64,000 nucleotides of DNA, taken from contig NZ_AP024655.1 in the NCBI RefSeq assembly GCF_019977355.1, forward strand, positions 1,054,001-1,118,000. Direction: 5' to 3'. The notes beneath the pieces were generated by a model. That model had not been told where the DNA came from, made no database searches, and was given only the letters and a program-made list of their open reading frames with translations. Shown in pieces: positions 16,485 to 25,119 of the stretch. The position numbers were made by a program, and so were the translations under genes. Each line of letters starts with the position of its first letter. Position 1 is the first letter of the stretch. Origin of the DNA: Arthrobacter sp. NicSoilB8. Lineage in GTDB: Bacteria > Actinomycetota > Actinomycetes > Actinomycetales > Micrococcaceae.

Positions 16485-16824
16485 CGGCTTACCCGCACGC
16501 TAGTTCGCGCCGGGTTCCCCGCGCCGGAGATGACGGTGGTGCAGCTCGTAACTGTCGAACACATGAGAAGAGGTGCTTCCTGAATGGCCGAACTTGCCGC
16601 GAAGGACGTCCGCGAGTCCGTCCAGCGCCGCGTGGAGCATCCGTCCGGCGAACTGGAGTTCAGGGTTGTCGCTGCGCTGGGCCTGGGATGCCAGCTCCTG
16701 GGCGTAGGCGACGGTGGCCGGCAACGAGCCGCGCTGCTCGATTTCACGGAAATAGTAGGTTTCATGGAACGCAAGCAGATCGATGCTCACTAGTGCTACG
16801 TTTCCGGCCCGCCCAGGCGCCAAT
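16485..16824 (-). pseudogene. Truncated copy of the ion-channel gene (C-terminal part)
   Basis: 16485-16809 is colinear with 23979-24303, without gaps and with about ten base differences (about 97% identity). The duplicated part encodes the last 100 or so residues of the K+ channel, including its stop codon. At 16808 the similarity jumps: CCCGCCCAGGCGCCAAT (16808-16824) matches 24670-24686, a more upstream part of the same gene. The copy therefore looks like a duplicate with an internal deletion of about 370 bp and no pore domain. No start codon of its own is supported. Confidence 0.8.
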
Positions 16825-16865
16825 GACAGTACCCGCTCACCGATCGCCGCGCTGGATGAACCGGG

Positions 16866-17100
16866 CTAAGCGATCCGTTCGGCGATTGCCTTGGTGGAGT
16901 AACGGATGTCGATGTCAGGACGCAGGTCCTCCAGCCGACAGCGGACCGCCAAGGGCAGCGCCACGAATTCCTCCGTGGCGAGCACCAGGACCCCCGTCTC
17001 GCCACGGCTGCCTAGTCCTGCGGCCAGGGCCTGAGCGATGCGCGCCGCCTGGTCCCGAGCATGACGCCCGGCAACGCCAAAAAAGCGGGTGATGCGGATT
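16866..17100 (-). pseudogene. C-terminal coding remnant, possibly TRSP-domain (phosphoribosyltransferase-associated)
   Basis: A minus-strand open frame ending in TAG at 16866 has coding-like composition without a start. It contains GETGVLVLATEEFVALPLAV and RPDIDIRYSTKAIAERIA. This resembles the C-terminal TRSP domain that follows phosphoribosyltransferases in tellurite-type biosynthetic operons (recalled similarity, weak). It lies within the mosaic of gene fragments and is probably dead. Confidence 0.35.
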
Positions 17101-17205
17101 GCGGCCCGATCCTATCGGCACCCTATGCCGCTTTGTCCTGTGACCTCCGTATTTTTGCTAGGGGGTGAAACCGCACGGCGTGTTCCGGTGAAATGGTCGC
17201 CTCCC

Positions 17206-17360
17206 CGCAGCATCCAGGCTGCGTTGTTCGGCTGAAGGCAGCTGCTCCGGCCGTCTTCGACGACGGCCGGAGCCAGCTTCGGCGTCGGACGCGGCGACGG
17301 CGAGGCCCGCCAGGACGGCGACGAGCGCGGCGGTGGGCGGCCAAAGGGTTCTGATGACTA
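17206..17360 (-). pseudogene. Mosaic remnant: GH13 C-terminal tail plus GDPD signal-peptide segment
   Basis: Two fragments abut. 17206-17234 matches 48512-48540 with 2 differences in 29 bp and encodes the same QPNNAAWMLRG tail as the GH13 enzyme. 17250-17360 resembles 14770-14893, the 5' end of the GDPD gene, encoding AALVAVLAGLAVAASDAEAG, with a 1-nt loss relative to the parent. Neither can be functional. How pieces of distant genes came together is unexplained. Confidence 0.6.
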
Positions 17361-17789
17361 GGACGCGCGCTGCCTGGCACGGGCCGGCCGGAGCACGGTG
17401 GCCGTGAGCCAGGTGACGGTGCTGCACGCCGCGACGCCCCAGACGATGTCGGTCACGGCCACTACGGGGGAAAAGTCCTTGAGGACGGCGAGCGCGGTGA
17501 GTGCCCAGGTGGCGTAGGTGAAGAAGCCGAAGAGGGCAGCTCCGGTCACGCGCTGGCGCATGGTGGCATCGGCGTCGTTGGGCCGGATGCCGAAGTGCAC
17601 GATTCCCATGACGTAGACAAGGTAGAACAGAACGGCGCCGGTGGCGTTGACGCTGGGTGCAAGCAGGCCGCCGATCTGGCTTTCGTACTGCCTGTTTGCC
17701 ACGGTGAGGATCCAGACGACGTCGATGACGGCGAAGACCACGGCGGTAACCGCGTAGGCCAGCAGCCACTTTTTGACCCGAGTGTTCAT
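17358..17789 (-). CDS. DUF2177 family membrane protein
   Basis: A 143-residue protein with four predicted helices. The helix-1 motif VIDVVWILTVANRQYESQIG, LFYLVYVMGIVHF, GAALFGFFTYATWALTALAV and TDIVWGVAACSTVTW match the DUF2177 family, whose function is unknown. The start ATG 17789 overlaps the upstream ligase stop by 4 bp, so the MarR, ligase and DUF2177 genes form one minus-strand operon. Confidence 0.88.
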   Translation of the reverse strand: MNTRVKKWLLAYAVTAVVFAVIDVVWILTVANRQYESQIGGLLAPSVNATGAVLFYLVYVMGIVHFGIRPNDADATMRQRVTGAALFGFFTYATWALTALAVLKDFSPVVAVTDIVWGVAACSTVTWLTATVLRPARARQRAS

Positions 17790-19246
17790 GCTTGGCTCCT
17801 TGGCTGGGCGTAGAGGGTGTCGACGATGTGCTGGGTGCGTTCGGCGAAGGCGGCACGCTTGAGTTTCATAGTGGGGGTCACCACGCCGCCGGCCTCGCTG
17901 ATGTCGGTGAGTAGCAGGACAAAGCGGCGCACCCGTTCGGACCGGGCAATCTTCGCGTTGGCGGCGCTCACGGCGTTGCCGATTGCGGCCAGAAGCCGCG
18001 CGTCGTCGATCTGGAGCGCGCCGCCGTCGTCCGGCAGCCGCAGCCGGGTCAGGTCCGTGATGCCTTCGCGCTCCGCCCAGGCCGCGACGGACTCCGGATC
18101 GAGCAGCACGAGTCCGCCGAGAAACGGTTTGCCCTCTCCTACCATCACGGCATGCGCCACAAGGGGGTCGCCCTCAACGTAGCCCTCCCAGATGGCCGGG
18201 GAGACGGTCTTGCCCCCGGCGGTGACAATGACGTCCTTCAGTCGGCCCGTGAGGCTGAGCCGTCCCGCCTCGTCGTCGCGGGCTTCGGCGAACCGGCCCC
18301 ACGCCACCGCGGTGCGCTGCGCCGACGCCCATGCCCGTCCGAGGTGTTTCTTCGCCGCGGCGTCCGCTGCGGACGCCTGGATCTTCTGCAGAACGCGTGG
18401 AACCACCACGAGGAACGTGGGCCGCAGGACCCCGAGTGCGGGAACCACCTCCCGGGGATCGGACAGGTGCGCGATGCCCATGCCGTTGGCCAGGCAGATC
18501 AGCTGCAGTCCGCGGGCCAGCACGTGGGCCATTGGCAGGAAGATGATGGTGTTGCCGCCCTCACGGACCACCCCTGTGTAGGCGGCGGCCACGTTCAGCA
18601 CATGGCGCACGAAGTTGCCGTGGGTGATCAGGGCGCCCTTGGGTGCGGCGGTGGTGCCGGAGGTGTAGACGATGGTGGCCACCGAGTCGAGGCCTGCCAG
18701 CAGGCGCCGCTCCTCCAGCGCATCATCGGTGATCCCGGCGCCGCGGGCCACGAGTTCCTTCAGATCCGCGCCCGGACGGGCATCCATCGTCCAAACCCCG
18801 AGGCGGGGCATCCCTGCGTCCTCAAATCCGCCCTCCAGGAGGACGGCGTGCTCCGCTGTGCCGCCAATGGCGAGCCGCACATCGGCGTCGGCGAGGATGG
18901 CGGTCACCTGGGGAGCCGCCGACGTCTCGTAGATCGGGACCACGACGGCGCCGGCGAACCACCCTGCCATGTCGGCCAGCGCCCATTCGTACCGGGTGGG
19001 GGACATGATGGCCATCGATTCGCCGGGCTGGTGGCCGGCGGCGATGAAGCCCTTGGCCAGGGCCCGTACTTCGTCCACGAACTGGCCGGTAGTCACCCGG
19101 CGCCACGGTTCCGTGATCGGGGCGTCCGGGGCGCGTACCTCGAAGGCCACGTGGCCCGGGTCAGTCCGGAACCGCTGCATCAACACGTCGGTGGCGTTCC
19201 GGTGAAGGGAGGACTCCACCAGCAGCGGGGTGGTGAACTCTCTCAT
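17786..19246 (-). CDS. AMP-forming long-chain acyl-CoA ligase with a large internal deletion
   Basis: A 486-residue open frame; the FadD15-like family is about 600. The N-terminal adenylation core is present, with the P-loop IVYTSGTTAAPKGALITHGN near residues 192-211 and LPMAHVLARG. At about residue 325 (near 18255-18275) the sequence jumps straight to SLTGRLKDVIVTAGGKTVSP. About 115 residues are missing, including the GYGLTET and TGD motifs needed for ATP and acyl binding. The frame is kept, so a stable but probably inactive protein may be made. It overlaps the MarR gene by 4 bp. Confidence 0.85.
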   Translation of the reverse strand: MREFTTPLLVESSLHRNATDVLMQRFRTDPGHVAFEVRAPDAPITEPWRRVTTGQFVDEVRALAKGFIAAGHQPGESMAIMSPTRYEWALADMAGWFAGAVVVPIYETSAAPQVTAILADADVRLAIGGTAEHAVLLEGGFEDAGMPRLGVWTMDARPGADLKELVARGAGITDDALEERRLLAGLDSVATIVYTSGTTAAPKGALITHGNFVRHVLNVAAAYTGVVREGGNTIIFLPMAHVLARGLQLICLANGMGIAHLSDPREVVPALGVLRPTFLVVVPRVLQKIQASAADAAAKKHLGRAWASAQRTAVAWGRFAEARDDEAGRLSLTGRLKDVIVTAGGKTVSPAIWEGYVEGDPLVAHAVMVGEGKPFLGGLVLLDPESVAAWAEREGITDLTRLRLPDDGGALQIDDARLLAAIGNAVSAANAKIARSERVRRFVLLLTDISEAGGVVTPTMKLKRAAFAERTQHIVDTLYAQPRSQA

Positions 19247-19704
19247 CGGGTGTCCTTTTCGGAAAGTGTGCGGAGGTGGCTGCGCATCAGATGCTGGGCC
19301 GCGTCGAGGAAGTCAGTAACAGCCTTCTGCTCTGCGGCGGGAAGAGCTTGGAGATGCTGGTCCGTGGCGGTCATCAGGGGCCGCATCAAGGCCATGATCC
19401 CCTCAGCGGATGCTGGTGTGGCGCTCACCTGGACCTGGCGCCGGTCGTCAGTGCCGCGGTGCCGGACTACGTAGCCGCGGCTCTCCAGCCGGTTGACGAT
19501 CCCGGTGGTGGTGGCGGCCGTTGCGCCGAGTTCGTCGGCAAGCCTTCCCACGGTGAGCGGTCCGGCGAGTTCGAGAGCTGACAGCGCGCGGAAGTCAGTG
19601 GGGTTGATGCCCATCCCGCGGGCAATCTCGCGCTCAGTTTCGGTGGCGAGGGTGAACAGGGTCTGCAGCGCCACGGCGGCCGGGTGGTAAGGCATCCCAC
19701 TCAT
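19243..19704 (-). CDS. MarR-family transcriptional regulator
   Basis: A 153-residue winged-helix protein. The recognition part LTVGRLADELGATAATTTGI and the wing RHRGTDDRRQVQVSATPASA are standard MarR features, flanked by the helical dimerisation ends. It is first in the operon with the acyl-CoA ligase and DUF2177 gene, and divergent from the DUF1295 gene. Similar fatty-acid-responsive MarR regulators often sit next to acyl-CoA ligases. Confidence 0.9.
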   Translation of the reverse strand: MSGMPYHPAAVALQTLFTLATETEREIARGMGINPTDFRALSALELAGPLTVGRLADELGATAATTTGIVNRLESRGYVVRHRGTDDRRQVQVSATPASAEGIMALMRPLMTATDQHLQALPAAEQKAVTDFLDAAQHLMRSHLRTLSEKDTR

Positions 19705-19737
19705 GGTTCCTCCTCGGTTTTGCTAGCTCATATAGTA

Positions 19738-19759
19738 ATCAATGAAGATTGATCATCAA
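19738..19759. promoter_or_regulatory. Overlapping palindromes, probable MarR operator
   Basis: ATCAAT-N4-ATTGAT (19738-19753) overlaps TTGAT-C-ATCAA (19749-19759), directly beside a TATAGTAAT stretch that could be a -10 box. AT-rich interlocking palindromes 30-50 bp upstream of a marR gene, in otherwise GC-rich DNA, are a typical autoregulatory site that could also control the divergent DUF1295 gene. Confidence 0.6.
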
Positions 19760-19837
19760 ACAAGTTTGAATATACGGCGGTGCCCCGACAGGACCCGGAG
19801 TGCCGCCGCCAGGTTCGGCATAGGAAGGAGAGGCCTG

Positions 19838-20704
19838 ATGAGGGATTCAGACCGTAAGGCGCTCACCGTCACTCCCGCGGTGGTGCTGCTGGCCGCTCTC
19901 GTTGCCCTGGCCGGCAGCCAGCACGGGGCGACGCTGGGCGGAGTTCCCATCTTTGCCATGGCCGTCGGGGCGGCGTTCCTCACCCAGTGGCTAGTGTTCG
20001 TCCCCTCGTTCAGGGCCCAGACTGAGAAGTTCTACGACCTGACCGGCTCCCTGACCTATATCGCGATCACTGTGCTGCTGGTGCTGCTGACCCCGGGGAT
20101 CGACGCGCGGGCGCTGCTGCTGGCAGCCATGGTCCTGGCCTGGGCCATGAGGCTGGGGAGCTTCCTGTTCCGCCGCATCAGCAAGGCCGGCAAGGACGAC
20201 CGCTTTGACGAGATCAAGCCGTCCTTTGTGCGCTTCCTTAACGTGTGGACCATCCAGGGGCTTTGGGTAGTGTTCACCGCGGCCGCCGCGTGGGTGGCCA
20301 TCACAGCGGAGACCAAGGTGGGGCTGGACTGGTTCGCGCTGGCCGGCTTCCTCGTCTGGGCGGCCGGGTTCGGCATCGAGGTCGTGGCGGACGCCCAGAA
20401 GAGCCGCTTCAACGCCGACCCCGCCAACAAGGGCCGGTTCATCTCCACCGGACTGTGGGCAAAGTCCCGCCACCCGAACTACTTCGGCGAGATTTTGCTC
20501 TGGCTGGGCGTGGCCATTATCGCCGTCCCCGTGCTGCAAGGGTGGCAGTGGGTTGCCCTGATCTCCCCGGTATTCGTGACCCTGCTGATCACCAAGGTCA
20601 GCGGTGTTCCGCTCCTGGAGAAGAAGTCCGACTCGAAGTGGGGCGGCCAGCCCGATTATGAGGCCTACAAGAGCAACACTCCGGTCCTGATTCCCAAGCT
20701 CTAG
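19838..20704 (+). CDS. DUF1295 (steroid 5-alpha-reductase-fold) membrane protein
   Basis: A 288-residue membrane protein from ATG 19838, with AAGGAGAGG upstream. The conserved C-terminal block is complete: RFNADPANKGRFISTGLWAK, SRHPNYFGEILLWLG and PLLEKKSDSKWGGQPDYEAY. This matches the DUF1295 branch of the isoprenylcysteine methyltransferase/steroid reductase superfamily. The NADPH-binding HPNYFGE motif suggests an active oxidoreductase with a membrane lipid or sterol-like substrate (inference). Confidence 0.9.
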   Translation: MRDSDRKALTVTPAVVLLAALVALAGSQHGATLGGVPIFAMAVGAAFLTQWLVFVPSFRAQTEKFYDLTGSLTYIAITVLLVLLTPGIDARALLLAAMVLAWAMRLGSFLFRRISKAGKDDRFDEIKPSFVRFLNVWTIQGLWVVFTAAAAWVAITAETKVGLDWFALAGFLVWAAGFGIEVVADAQKSRFNADPANKGRFISTGLWAKSRHPNYFGEILLWLGVAIIAVPVLQGWQWVALISPVFVTLLITKVSGVPLLEKKSDSKWGGQPDYEAYKSNTPVLIPKL

Positions 20705-20793
20705 CCAGCGGTCTAGCCAGCGGGGCGGCGGGGAGCAGGCAGGTGCCGTTACAGGCCTCGGCGGACGCGCTGCGCCGTGGTAGTCTCCCCGCT

Positions 20794-21544
20794 ATGGCCG
20801 TAGAGCCCGCTGTGCTGACGCGGCTTCTGGACTCCGCCCCTGCGCTCCGCTGGAGGTTGAGCGCGACCTTGCCGGCGCGCCGCCTGCTGCATCAACGCCT
20901 TCACGCTGGCAAACGGCGTGTGGCTGGGCGCCGACGCCGTCGGGATTGCCCGATGGTTCCCAGCTCACCAGATGGCCGACGGCGGCTGGAATTGCGAGTG
21001 GGTCAACGGCTCCACCAGGTCCTCCTTTCATTCCACCATTAACTCCCTCAAGGGCTTGCTGTACTACGAGGGCGAGACCGGCGGCTCCGATGAACTGCGC
21101 GCGGCCCGGCGTCGCGGCGAGGAGTACCTGCTGGAGCGCAGGCTGCTCTACAGGCTCTCCTCGGGCGAGGTGGTGGCGCCGTGGTCGACCCACTTCGCCT
21201 ACCCGTTCCGTTGGTTCTACAGTGCACTCAACGCAGCGGACTATTTCCGGGCAGCGGCTATCCACGACGCCGCAGCGCCGGATCCGCGGATCACCGACGC
21301 CGTCGAGCTGGTCCGGTTCGCTCGGCAGCCGGACGGGACGTGGGTGCAGGAATGCCGCCATCCCGGCCGTGTCCGGTTCGAAATGGACGTACCGGCGGGC
21401 GAACTGTCAAAGTGGCTGACCTTCCACGCAGTCCCGGCCAAGGCCGTGCGCCGGGTAGCCGACTCCATAATGAGGCCAAGGCGCCCAAGAAATTTCCGTA
21501 CAGGTGCATCCAGGCACGGCCTTGGGCCGGTAGTAGAGGTGTAA
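20794..21544 (+). pseudogene. Squalene-cyclase-like (prenyltransferase alpha-alpha barrel) gene, deleted and frameshifted
   Basis: The intact part, from about 20880, encodes FTLANGVWLGADAVGIARW, DGGWNCEWVNGSTRSSFHST, EYLLERRLLYRLSSGE and RQPDGTWVQECRHPGRVRFE. These are hallmarks of the about 300-residue squalene-cyclase-like proteins of actinobacteria. The 5' end (MAVEPAVLTRLLDSAPALRW) is in another frame, and after a frameshift VERDLAGA joins directly to the CINAFTL segment. Roughly 90 residues are gone between them. Non-functional as written. Confidence 0.75.
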
Positions 21545-21587
21545 GCACAACCACAGCCCCCACGGGGGCCTCTACGAGGAGTTGGAA

Positions 21588-22258
21588 ATGCGCAAGACAC
21601 TTTCTGCCGTTGCCGGAGCGATGACGCTGCCGGCAACTCGCATCACCGCGATGAAGGCACAGCGAAACTCTCGGTCCTTCACGGTGTCCCGGGCCTCACC
21701 GTGGACGTTTGGGTCGACGGAAAGCGGGCCCTGGACAACTTCAAACCGGGCACATTGGCCGGACCGCTCAACGTCCCGGACGGTGACCACAAGATTGCTA
21801 TCACCGGCGCGAACGCCACCAGCGCGGCCCACCCCGTAATTGGTCCGGTCACGGTCGACCTGGAAGCAGGGGAAGACTACACGGCGGTCGCGCACCTGAG
21901 CGCCAACGGCAAGCCCACGGCCACGCTGTTCACCAATGACACGTCGCCCAGCCCGGATGGCAAGGGCAAGCTGACTGTCCGGCACGTAGCGGCCGCCCCG
22001 GCCGTCGATGTCCTCGCCGGAAAGACCGCTGTCATCAAGGGCCTCACCAACCCGCATCAGAAGACCCTTACCCTCAAGGCCGGAACTGTCTCCGCCTCGG
22101 TCGCGGCCGCGGGAACCACAGCCCCACTGATCGGCCCCGCGAAGGTCAAGGTCGCGGAGGGCAAGAACACCATCGTTTACGCGTGGGGCAGCCTCTCCGC
22201 CAAGAACCTCAAAGTCGCCGTACAAGTGGTGGACTCGTCATCGCGCGGAGACGACTGA
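21588..22258 (+). pseudogene. DUF4397 domain protein with disrupted signal peptide
   Basis: MRKTLSAVAGAMTL begins at ATG 21588, with GAGGAG upstream. The mature-domain frame (AKLSVLHGVPGLTVDVWVDG) is reached only by shifting frame near 21630, and the hydrophobic core of the signal peptide is missing. The rest is a full DUF4397 domain with two related halves, ending ITVYAWGS-like IVYAWGSLSAKNLKVAVQ. DUF4397 proteins are secreted and are often neighbours of SigK/RskA-like pairs, as here. Broken as sequenced, or translated from an internal start without export. Confidence 0.7.
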
Positions 22259-22447
22259 AAGTAGTCTCCTACGGCTCGTGCCGCCATCACGTTCCCTAGC
22301 CCGGTGGGGCCGCTTCGACGGCGGCCCCGCCGGCAGGCGCGCATAGTGGCACTCTGGACAACTGCGGCCATCCGACCATGGCGGAGCCCCTGTGGGAGCG
22401 GCATAATATGGTTCAACAAGCCCCGCTGCCGCTCGAAGGAGCACCCC

Positions 22448-23020
22448 ATGGAGGCTGCCGCCGCGCATGATTGGGACCCCAGCCTCGATTACGCGTTTGC
22501 CGGCGGCGACGAGCGCATCCTCGCCGAGGTCTACCGGAGGCTAAGTCCGCTGGTCTACACCCTGGCGTTGCGATCCGTGGGGGAGCGTGCCGCGGCCGAC
22601 GATGTCACCCAGGAGGTCTTCATCCGGGCCTGGAAATCGCGGACCAGCTATCGCCCCGAAGCGGCAAGGCTGCCGGCCTGGCTGATCGGGATCACGCGCA
22701 ATGCCATCTCCGACGCCTTGTCCGCCCGCTCACGGCAGCATCATCTGGAACAAGCCGCCACTCACTTGGTCGCTGACCCGGCTCCCGGGCCCGCTACCGG
22801 CGATGTCGAAAAACTTGCCGACCGCCTGGTCCTGGACGAAGAACTGGAACACCTTGGGGATCCACAACAGACAATATTGCGGCTGGCATTCTACGAAGAC
22901 CTGACCCACGAGCAGATCTCCTCGCGCCTGAACCTGCCGCTCGGTACGGTCAAGAGCCACATCCGGCGCAGCCTTACCCGTTTGCGCAACCGCCTGGAGG
23001 TGGAACATGGAACACCTTGA
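22448..23020 (+). CDS. ECF-type RNA polymerase sigma factor
   Basis: A 190-residue sigma factor from ATG 22448, with GAAGGAGC upstream. Region 2 (LVYTLALRSVGERAAADDVT, QEVFIRAWKS) and region 4 (ILRLAFYEDLTHEQISSRLN, LPLGTVKSHIRRSLTRLR) are complete. It overlaps the anti-sigma gene by 14 bp. The pairing and the DUF4397 neighbour suggest the SigK-like class, controlling secreted proteins (inference). Confidence 0.92.
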   Translation: MEAAAAHDWDPSLDYAFAGGDERILAEVYRRLSPLVYTLALRSVGERAAADDVTQEVFIRAWKSRTSYRPEAARLPAWLIGITRNAISDALSARSRQHHLEQAATHLVADPAPGPATGDVEKLADRLVLDEELEHLGDPQQTILRLAFYEDLTHEQISSRLNLPLGTVKSHIRRSLTRLRNRLEVEHGTP

Positions 23021-23849
23021 CGCCGAACTTCTCAGCCTGATGGCCCTTGGCGAGTCCCTGGGCCCAGACGCGGACGCGGACCACCTCGCCAACTGCCCGC
23101 AGTGCCGTGAAACCCTCCGAAGCCTGCAACACGCCGTGCACGTAGCCACCCTCGACCTCGCCGACATAGAACTCGAGGCACCCGGCAGCCAGACCTGGAC
23201 CGCCATCCATCAGGCCCTCGGGCTCTCCCCGGACCTCGCGGCGGATCCCCTGAGCCGGCGATCCGCCGGGCCTTCCATGCCATCGTCGCTGGCCGCCGGT
23301 CCTGATGCAACTGACACGCCCGGCACCGAACCACAGGCTGCACCGATTCCACTGCGGCGCGGCGCAAAAAAGCGGCTTACCCGTCCCAGGTTCTGGATTA
23401 CCGCCGCAGCCGCCGGCATCGTCGTCGGCGTGGCTGCCGGGTGGACCGCGGCCGGAGTCCTCGAACGCGCTGGCACCCCTGCACCCATATCCAGCCAGTC
23501 GGTCCCCGCCGCCATCGTCCTCGCCCAAACATCCCTGACTCCCCTTCCCGCGCACACCGGGAGCGGAGATGCGCAGGTGCAACAACTTCCCGACGGATCC
23601 CGCCGACTCGCGATCCGGCTATCCAACGACCACATCTCCGGATTCCGGGGAGTGTGGGTTGGCTCTGCCGACCTCTCCAAGATGGTCAGCCTCGGCGTCC
23701 TCGCCAATGACTCCGGCGTCTTCACCATCCCCGCCGGCATCGATCTGGCCCAATACCCTGTCGTCGACATTTCCAACCAGCCGTACAACGGGAATCCCGC
23801 CCACTCCGCCGACAGCATCGCCCGCGGAACACTGAACCCGAAAACCTGA
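23007..23849 (+). CDS. Membrane anti-sigma factor, RskA family
   Basis: A 280-residue protein. Its cytoplasmic N terminus has the zinc-binding anti-sigma motif HLANCPQC (His26, Cys30, Cys33). One transmembrane helix spans about residues 129-151 and the extracytoplasmic part matches the RskA C-terminal domain (LAIRLSNDHISGFRGVWV, GVFTIPAGIDLAQYPVVDIS). It is co-transcribed and translationally coupled with the sigma factor and should release it after regulated proteolysis. Confidence 0.9.
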   Translation: MEHLDAELLSLMALGESLGPDADADHLANCPQCRETLRSLQHAVHVATLDLADIELEAPGSQTWTAIHQALGLSPDLAADPLSRRSAGPSMPSSLAAGPDATDTPGTEPQAAPIPLRRGAKKRLTRPRFWITAAAAGIVVGVAAGWTAAGVLERAGTPAPISSQSVPAAIVLAQTSLTPLPAHTGSGDAQVQQLPDGSRRLAIRLSNDHISGFRGVWVGSADLSKMVSLGVLANDSGVFTIPAGIDLAQYPVVDISNQPYNGNPAHSADSIARGTLNPKT

Positions 23850-23993
23850 CTCGGCTCCTGGCGGAATCTGGTTCGTCTTCCGCCGGGCGCTATTCCGCTG
23901 CCGGGTGAGGGCGGCGCTTGACAACGTCCAACCTGGCAGCCGCACGCGGGAGACCGGCTAGATCAGCGCGGTTCGCAGCGGCTTACCCGCAAG

Positions 23994-24887
23994 CTAGTTC
24001 GCGCCGGGTTCCCCGCGCCGGAGATGCCGGTGGTGCAGCTCGTAGCTGTCGAACACATCCGAAGAGGTGCTTCCTGAATGGCCGAACTTGCCGCGAAGGA
24101 CGTCCGCGAGTCCGTCCATCGCCGCGTGGAGCATCCGTCCGGCGAACTGGAGTTCAGGGTTGTCGCTGCGCTGGGCCTGGGATGCCAGCTCCTGGGCGTA
24201 GGCGACGGTGGCCGGCAACGATCCGCGCTGCTCGATTTCACGGAAATAGTAGGTTTCATGGAACGCAAGCAGATCGATGCTCACCAAAGCTACGTTTCCG
24301 GCCATTGACTCCAGCAGCCCGGCAGCATGCGTGGGATCCACGGACAGCACACCTGCAGGACCTGCAGCCTCCCTGAACAGGTTCAGCTCGTGGGCAAGCG
24401 CCCGGCGGCGGTTCAGGGCCGGGTACATCTGCAGGATCCAGGTGACCGTGGCTGTCAGCAACCCGAAACCCGTGACCGCCTCAAATGCCACAACCAGCCT
24501 CAGCAGCGGATACGCCGGCACGATTTCGCCGAAACCCACAGTGGAAAGCGTGACCAGGGAGATGTAGAGCGCTTCGGCGAAGTCGCTCTGCTGCGGTACC
24601 CCGGCATCGTGAACAAAACCGGCCGGCAGATGGGGCAGGTACAGCAGGGCCCAGCCGACGGCGGCGAGACCCGCCCAGGCGCCAATTACAGCCGCCATGG
24701 CCAAAGGTGCTGCGATGAAGGAGCCCCGGCCCCGCAGTTTTCTCGACACCAGCCAGAATCCGCGCATGATCGCCCGGCCCACGGGTCCGGAGCCGTGGGG
24801 ATAAAGGAGAGTACGAAAGACGTCGATGAGCATCAGCAGCACCAGCCCGGCCCCCAAAACCGTCCAGAGCATGTCCTCAAAGTCCAT
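23994..24887 (-). CDS. Two-TM-type potassium channel family protein
   Basis: A 297-residue protein with a helical N-terminal part (about four helices), the pore helix and selectivity filter STVGFGE at residues 115-121, and a final pore-lining helix. A C-terminal cytoplasmic domain of about 140 residues follows; it is not RCK-like. The filter TVGFG matches K+ channels of the ion_trans_2 family. The last 325 bp of the region are duplicated as a pseudogene at 16.5 kb. Confidence 0.87.
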   Translation of the reverse strand: MDFEDMLWTVLGAGLVLLMLIDVFRTLLYPHGSGPVGRAIMRGFWLVSRKLRGRGSFIAAPLAMAAVIGAWAGLAAVGWALLYLPHLPAGFVHDAGVPQQSDFAEALYISLVTLSTVGFGEIVPAYPLLRLVVAFEAVTGFGLLTATVTWILQMYPALNRRRALAHELNLFREAAGPAGVLSVDPTHAAGLLESMAGNVALVSIDLLAFHETYYFREIEQRGSLPATVAYAQELASQAQRSDNPELQFAGRMLHAAMDGLADVLRGKFGHSGSTSSDVFDSYELHHRHLRRGEPGAN

Positions 24888-24899
24888 GCCTCATCTTAG

Positions 24900-25119
24900 A
24901 GGTGGCGCCCCGGGGAGCAGCCACACGGTTCGGGGAACGGGCCGCAGGAAAGCCCCGACGGCGGGTTCCCCGGAAGCCCGCAGCCCTCGCCGGGGCAGAT
25001 GGCGGGTGCTTTGAGCGCCCGGCGTGCGACCATCAAAGTGCCGGAGGCCTGCGGGTGCATGCCGGCAGCATCGGTTCCCTCGCGCAGAGTGGGCCGGAAC
25101 GACGTCAAGGGGGAGCGTT
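24900..25119 (+). other. GC-rich leader upstream of a membrane-protein gene
   Basis: No gene seen. GGGGAAC (24932-24938) can pair with GTTCCCC (24965-24971), with further complementary bases on both sides. The DNA is rich in other short inverted repeats. It could be a structured 5' UTR of the downstream gene; no riboswitch family recognised. Confidence 0.25.

Noticed and set aside
22368..22410. CCATCC followed by GGCATAAT as a SigK-type autoregulated promoter of the ECF sigma gene
   Set aside because: The spacing (25 bp) is too long for the known SigK promoter pattern, so only coincidental similarity.
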